From Balneolaceae bacterium (GTDB lineage Bacteria > Bacteroidota > Rhodothermia > Balneolales > Balneolaceae), in the NCBI GenBank assembly GCA_021767245.1, contig JAASTO010000085.1, positions 1 through 10,165 of the forward strand: a stretch of DNA of 10,165 nt, written 5' to 3'. Each line of letters begins with the position of its first letter. Positions within the stretch are counted from its first letter, which is position 1. The notes beneath the pieces were generated by a model. It was not told where the DNA came from. It searched no databases and worked only from the letters and a program-made list of their open reading frames with translations. The translations under genes were made by a program, and so were the position numbers. Below are positions 5,880 to 10,165 of this stretch, piece by piece.

Positions 5880-7835
5880 ATGCATAAAGCAACTCATATT
5901 TTAATTTTGTCGGCAGGGTTTCTGTTTTTAGCACTGGGTACCGCTTTCGCTCAATCACAGGATGAGGAGCCGGTTCAACCACGGGTATGGAGCGTGAGTT
6001 TTGAGGGGAATACCACCTATGAAGACCTTGTACTACGCAATAATATTTTGTATGAACCGCCGAGTTGGTTCAAAAAAATGGCCTTTTGGAAAAACCGGGG
6101 CATGAGACTCAACGAAAATGAGGTCCGTAGGGATGTTATTAGAATTGAGCGGTTTTATCAGCGAAGGGGATTCAATGATGTTCATGTGGATTATGAAATC
6201 AGGACCCTAAACAAAGAGTGGAAAAAAGCCGTTCTATTTAAAATCACCGAAAACAAACCCATTCGAATTGACAGGGTAAATTTCAAGATCACCTCACAAA
6301 AAGAAGCGGACCGTGAACTGATCCTTAATAACGATGAATTTGAGAAACTGACCGATCGGCTGCCTTACCGTAAAGGTGAACGCTACGAAACCGTTAACGA
6401 AACGGATGTAAAGGCGAACCTGACCGGTGCCCTTAATAATCTTGGGTTTCCCTATGCCGAAAGTTCTGTTAAAGCTGATGTTGATAGCGTCAAGAAACTG
6501 GCTATTGTAAACATTGAGGTGAACTCAGGCGTCAGAGCTCGTTTTGATTCTGTGAGTGTAGAAGGTGAAGATCAACTTGCCGCAAAATATATCCGGCGTG
6601 AAACGGGCATAGAAAAAGGCGAGTATTTCAGCAATGATCAGCTGCGGGAAGCACAAAGGGAAGTATTCAGTCATCATTTTCTAAGGTTCGCGATCGTATC
6701 CATCCCGGATCAACCTCAGGATTCTACCATTGATATCAACGTGAGGGTCAGGGAAGCACCACCAAGAACCATACAGCTGTTATTTGGTATCGGTAACCTG
6801 ACACGACTTGATGATGGCTGGGCCGATTTTTACAAACTATTCAGGGGACGTGCTTCATGGACCCATCGTAACATGCGCGGGAGAGGTGAACGATTGACGG
6901 CATCCACCAGCTTATCGGCCATTGAACAACGCTTTAGCACCGACTACCTGTTTCCGTACCTTTTCAATACAAAAACCTCTTTTGTTACCTCGCCGTTTAT
7001 CAGTCACCAACTGGAACCTTCGTATGAAATCCTGAGAGGGGGTTTCAATAACAGCTTTGTGTATCAGTACAGTGCTAACTTCACCGGTACCGTTTCTTAT
7101 GAATTTACCCTCAACAATGAGTACACCCTAAACTCACAGGAAAGTTTGCCCGACAGTATTCAATCCTATAACACCTCCTCTTTTAATATAAATGCATTCT
7201 ACTCAAACGGGTTGAACCGGGCACAGAACGGATGGTCGGTTCAACCCTTTTGGGAACTTTCAGGATTGTTTGGTGAATCTACCTACAGCTTCCAAAAAGC
7301 AGGACTTGATGCCAGAAAATTTACTCCAATAACCGACAATATCGTATTCGCGAACCGCATCAATATGTCGGGGATCTACTTTTCAAAGAATGATACCTTA
7401 CCCTCAAATATCAGGGTGTACAGTGGCGGGACGAATTCAGTAAGGGGCTGGAACCGACAGGAACTTGGCCCAAAAAGAGCGATCATTGACGCAAACGGAA
7501 ATTTTGACCGGTTTGTCCCAATTGGAGGCCGTGCCAGCTTTAGTTTCAATACGGAATTCAGATTTAGTTTAGATGGCCTCATCAAAGGTTTTGGTATAGC
7601 AACTTTTTTAGATGGTGGGCAGGTTTGGAAAAACTTTGGTTCAATTGCATCCACACCCATTCTGTTTGGCACCGGTGCCGGTTTAAGATACCAATCCCCC
7701 ATTGGCCCGGTCAGAGTTGATGTTGCGTACAAGATCAACCCAACTGACGAGGACCTCAGGATCTATCAGGGTACCGACTACGGCAGCGCGTGGGATCGGT
7801 GGGGCATACATTTTAGCATTGGGCAGGCATTTTAA
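5880..7835 (+). CDS. tamA: TamA-like Omp85 outer-membrane assembly protein
   Basis: This 651-residue protein belongs to the BamA/TamA (Omp85) superfamily that helps insert proteins or lipids into the outer membrane. A signal peptide ends TAFA|QS (cleavage after residue 24). Three POTRA-like repeats follow: about 36-126 (starting VWSVSFEGNTTY), 128-216 (IRIDRVNFKIT) and 220-292 (ARFDSVSVEGED). The 16-strand barrel fills about 297-651, with the conserved loop-6 motif VRGW at 521-524 (SGGTNSVRGW), the GAGLRYQSPIGPVRVDVAY block at 599-617, and a terminal Phe as barrel proteins usually have. Three POTRAs rather than five, and the TamB-like gene that begins on the last base of its stop codon, point to TamA rather than BamA. 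It contains no cysteine, so it is not a lipidated TamL. The assignment to TamA over other Omp85 types is inferred. Confidence 0.9.
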   Translation: MHKATHILILSAGFLFLALGTAFAQSQDEEPVQPRVWSVSFEGNTTYEDLVLRNNILYEPPSWFKKMAFWKNRGMRLNENEVRRDVIRIERFYQRRGFNDVHVDYEIRTLNKEWKKAVLFKITENKPIRIDRVNFKITSQKEADRELILNNDEFEKLTDRLPYRKGERYETVNETDVKANLTGALNNLGFPYAESSVKADVDSVKKLAIVNIEVNSGVRARFDSVSVEGEDQLAAKYIRRETGIEKGEYFSNDQLREAQREVFSHHFLRFAIVSIPDQPQDSTIDINVRVREAPPRTIQLLFGIGNLTRLDDGWADFYKLFRGRASWTHRNMRGRGERLTASTSLSAIEQRFSTDYLFPYLFNTKTSFVTSPFISHQLEPSYEILRGGFNNSFVYQYSANFTGTVSYEFTLNNEYTLNSQESLPDSIQSYNTSSFNINAFYSNGLNRAQNGWSVQPFWELSGLFGESTYSFQKAGLDARKFTPITDNIVFANRINMSGIYFSKNDTLPSNIRVYSGGTNSVRGWNRQELGPKRAIIDANGNFDRFVPIGGRASFSFNTEFRFSLDGLIKGFGIATFLDGGQVWKNFGSIASTPILFGTGAGLRYQSPIGPVRVDVAYKINPTDEDLRIYQGTDYGSAWDRWGIHFSIGQAF

Positions 7836-10165
7836 TGAGTGAATCAAAGCAACATAGCGCCCTCCCTACCTGGCTTCGAAGATCTCTTTGGGGATTACTC
7901 GCCCTTGCAATACTTTTACTCGGACTGCGCTTTTCACTAAAAACTCAAACGGTCCGTAGTTTTACTAAAGATCAGATTACTTCCATTGCGAATTCTTCCC
8001 TCAATGGCACCCTTCAGATCCGGAATATTAGCGGAGATCTATGGAGTGACTTCACTGTTTCCGGAATAACCCTTACAGATTTAAAAGCGGATACTCTGCT
8101 TTCTGTGGCAGATATCCATATCAGGCACTCGCTGTTGAAACTGATCGGTTTAACCTACCAAAGCTCTCAGATTTCGGTTGATGGGATGAAGCTGTATTTG
8201 AAAGAAGAAGAACCGGGCAAGTTCAATGTTCAAAACCTGATACCGCAGGACACGACCAACACCAATCCCGAAAGTGGTTCGCCCCTGAATATTGACCTTC
8301 AGGAAATTCAGCTTATAAATTCAGAGATCTTTGTAAACTCACCGACCTATCTCCCCGATGAGTCCCTATCAATTACTGACCTGAATGCTATAGCGCGCCT
8401 GCAGGTATTTGAAGAGATAAGCGCCGGCTTAGACCAACTCGATCTGAAGATCACAGAGGGGCAACTTCCGAATTCCATAGATCTCAGTGCTTCTGCCGAT
8501 TACGACACCGGGCACATTTCTCTGAACGAGCTCATCCTAAGTACCGGGCGATCGTTTTTGGAAGCCAATGCCTATACTGACCTTCAGGATTCAACCCTGA
8601 ATGCTACATTTAGTGCCACTCCGTTCTCGTTTTCTGATCTCAAACCTTACATCGATCAATCTCTTCCGGATGAAGATCTGCAGTTATCTCTCCAAGCCAA
8701 TGGTACGTTTGAATCGTTTGATATTGAGATATCAGGTGACGGCTCCGGCTTTGATGATCTGCTGTTTGTAACAACACTGTCGATACATGAGGAACCGACA
8801 CTTAAAAAGGCCGGACTGAGTGCCAGCAATCTGGATCTCGGGTATTACACTCAAGATTCTATTAAGGCAATGGTCTCCGCCTTTCAGGTCACGGCTGAAG
8901 GACATCTTGATTCGGATGTTGAGCAAGCAGATCTGACCTGGGGATTTACACTGGATGATATCAGATATGAGAATTACAGACTACAAACACTTTTCGGAAG
9001 CGGTACGCTGAAAAATGAGGCTTTGATCGCCAATGTAGAAATGCGAGACGGACCGGAATCGGTGATCCTGAATGCTGATATTGAACGCCTGTTTGATAAC
9101 GATCCTGAATGGGCCGCAAGTTTGACTCTCTCTGAACTCAACCCGGCTCGATGGGCGAAATCACCTGAATTAAGCGGGGTGGTCTCTCTAAATGCCAAGG
9201 CATCCGGTACCGGATTTACCCTAAGTGATGAACTATGGAAATTTTCACTCTTCAAACAAAAAATACCTGTCAGTGCAAACAACCCTGCTAATGCAACCTT
9301 TGGAAATCGCATAACGCTTCAATCTGACCCCATTGAGATTGCCGGTTATCAGATTCCCGATCTATCCATCACCGGCACGATAAATTCAGAAACACTAACC
9401 ACAGACGGCTTCATCAACCTGTTCGATAACAGGATCAACCTTAAGGCCGCTATTCAGCAGCTTTTTAATGAAACCCGCTCATTTACATTTGAGACCTCCA
9501 CCCGTGCATTCAACCTTTCTGACCTCCCTGATCTCGAGTCAATACCAAGTTCATTTAACCTAAGTTTGGCGGCAAACGGAAATTTCAATGACTTAGAAAA
9601 CCACTCATTTGAAACGCTGATCCAGGTCGATTCCAGCTATATCAACGGAGCCTCCATTGATTCTCTTCGCATTGATGCTCAATTGCAGGATAACATTTTG
9701 AGGGTCAGAAACGGTGAATTAGTCAGTGAAGTCATTGCAGGGAATTTTTCAGGTCGCCGAAACCTGATAGACCGCACGGATCCATCCAACAACTTTGACC
9801 TTGATATGAGGGTACTGGACCTTCAGCCTCTGGCTCCTTTGGCCGGGGCAGAACAGCTTAAAGGCACCGGAACCATTACCGGTAAGGTGAGCGAAGTGAT
9901 CGAAAATGAATTGCTGTTCGATGGAAATATTTCCCTTTCTGAGGTTCAGTATGATTCCCTTTTTACCGCCGAACAGATCTCCGGGTTAACCAAGATCTCC
10001 ATCCGGGATGAGTACGGTTATGACTTTTCGTTGAACATTGAACAACCGGTGATCAATGGCCTCCCCCTTCAGGATATCAGCTTTCAAACCATTGGAGTTG
10101 CTGACAGTGAATTCATGTCCGGATATTTCAACTTTGATATCCTCAGTGAGGATGCAGGGGAGATC
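7835..10165 (+). CDS. tamB: TamB-like translocation and assembly module protein, partial
   Basis: The reading frame starts at ATG 7835 and stays open to the window edge: 777 codons are seen without a stop, and the C-terminus is missing. A single N-terminal membrane anchor at about residues 14-33 (SLWGLLALAILLLGLRFSL, after two Arg) is followed by an AsmA/TamB-type start, with LNGTLQIRNISGDLWSDF at 56-73 and GITLTDLKADTLLSV at 77-91. The rest is repetitive beta-strand sequence rich in Asp, Ser, Asn and Leu, as expected of the long groove-shaped beta-helix that spans the periplasm. The diagnostic C-terminal TamB (DUF490) domain would lie beyond 10165. The TAATG overlap with tamA implies coupled translation and equal amounts of the pair. 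In studied bacteria TamA-TamB aids outer-membrane protein and phospholipid delivery. Confidence 0.85.
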   Translation, partial: MSESKQHSALPTWLRRSLWGLLALAILLLGLRFSLKTQTVRSFTKDQITSIANSSLNGTLQIRNISGDLWSDFTVSGITLTDLKADTLLSVADIHIRHSLLKLIGLTYQSSQISVDGMKLYLKEEEPGKFNVQNLIPQDTTNTNPESGSPLNIDLQEIQLINSEIFVNSPTYLPDESLSITDLNAIARLQVFEEISAGLDQLDLKITEGQLPNSIDLSASADYDTGHISLNELILSTGRSFLEANAYTDLQDSTLNATFSATPFSFSDLKPYIDQSLPDEDLQLSLQANGTFESFDIEISGDGSGFDDLLFVTTLSIHEEPTLKKAGLSASNLDLGYYTQDSIKAMVSAFQVTAEGHLDSDVEQADLTWGFTLDDIRYENYRLQTLFGSGTLKNEALIANVEMRDGPESVILNADIERLFDNDPEWAASLTLSELNPARWAKSPELSGVVSLNAKASGTGFTLSDELWKFSLFKQKIPVSANNPANATFGNRITLQSDPIEIAGYQIPDLSITGTINSETLTTDGFINLFDNRINLKAAIQQLFNETRSFTFETSTRAFNLSDLPDLESIPSSFNLSLAANGNFNDLENHSFETLIQVDSSYINGASIDSLRIDAQLQDNILRVRNGELVSEVIAGNFSGRRNLIDRTDPSNNFDLDMRVLDLQPLAPLAGAEQLKGTGTITGKVSEVIENELLFDGNISLSEVQYDSLFTAEQISGLTKISIRDEYGYDFSLNIEQPVINGLPLQDISFQTIGVADSEFMSGYFNFDILSEDAGEI

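Noticed and set aside
5800..5982. 60-residue minus-strand reading frame across the start of tamA
   Set aside because: It overlaps the tamA signal peptide on the opposite strand, has no family features, and is explained as chance.
7376..7738. 120-residue minus-strand reading frame inside tamA
   Set aside because: It is an antisense shadow of the conserved barrel region and has no recognisable domain.
8732..9312. Two minus-strand reading frames (8732-8926 and 8974-9312)
   Set aside because: Both lie inside the long open tamB frame, which has a clear anchor and family-like sequence; they are shadows.

Overview
The window looks like ordinary chromosomal DNA from a Gram-negative, aerobic member of the Bacteroidota/Balneolota side of the tree (Balneolaceae-like; inferred from protein style, moderate GC, many lipoproteins with short lipoboxes, and weak or absent Shine-Dalgarno sites at most genes). 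No mobile element, CRISPR array, tRNA or rRNA was seen. Gene density is high; the longest gap is the 190 bases at the left end.

Layout, left to right. (1) 191-607, plus strand: a small exported beta-rich protein resembling the DUF4402 family, with the only textbook Shine-Dalgarno site in the window. (2) 687-2322, minus strand: a tightly coupled three-gene unit transcribed SCO -> PCu(A)C -> SAM methyltransferase, with 4-base stop/start overlaps at both junctions. SCO and PCu(A)C are the classical copper carriers that build the CuA centre of haem-copper oxidases. (3) 2396-2914, plus strand: a lipoprotein with one C-terminal CXXCH haem site, sharing a 73-base divergent promoter region with the copper unit. 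(4) 2927-3856, minus strand: a zinc-type cation diffusion facilitator with histidine-rich ends. (5) 3974-4432 and 4478-5758, minus strand: a lipoprotein M14 metallocarboxypeptidase followed by a three-helix membrane protein of unknown function. (6) 5880-10165, plus strand: a TamA-like Omp85 outer-membrane protein with three POTRA-type repeats, overlapping by one base a long TamB-like protein that runs off the right end.

How they fit together: the middle of the window is about metal and electron-transfer handling at the cell envelope (copper delivery, a haem lipoprotein, zinc efflux), and the right third is an outer-membrane biogenesis pair in which TamB would span the periplasm from an inner-membrane anchor to the TamA barrel. 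Four of the proteins are predicted lipoproteins. I see no sign of a wholly new system; the best leads are the methyltransferase coupled to the copper carriers, the divergent haem lipoprotein, the exported carboxypeptidase with a CCP-like catalytic region, and a non-lipidated TamA paired with TamB.
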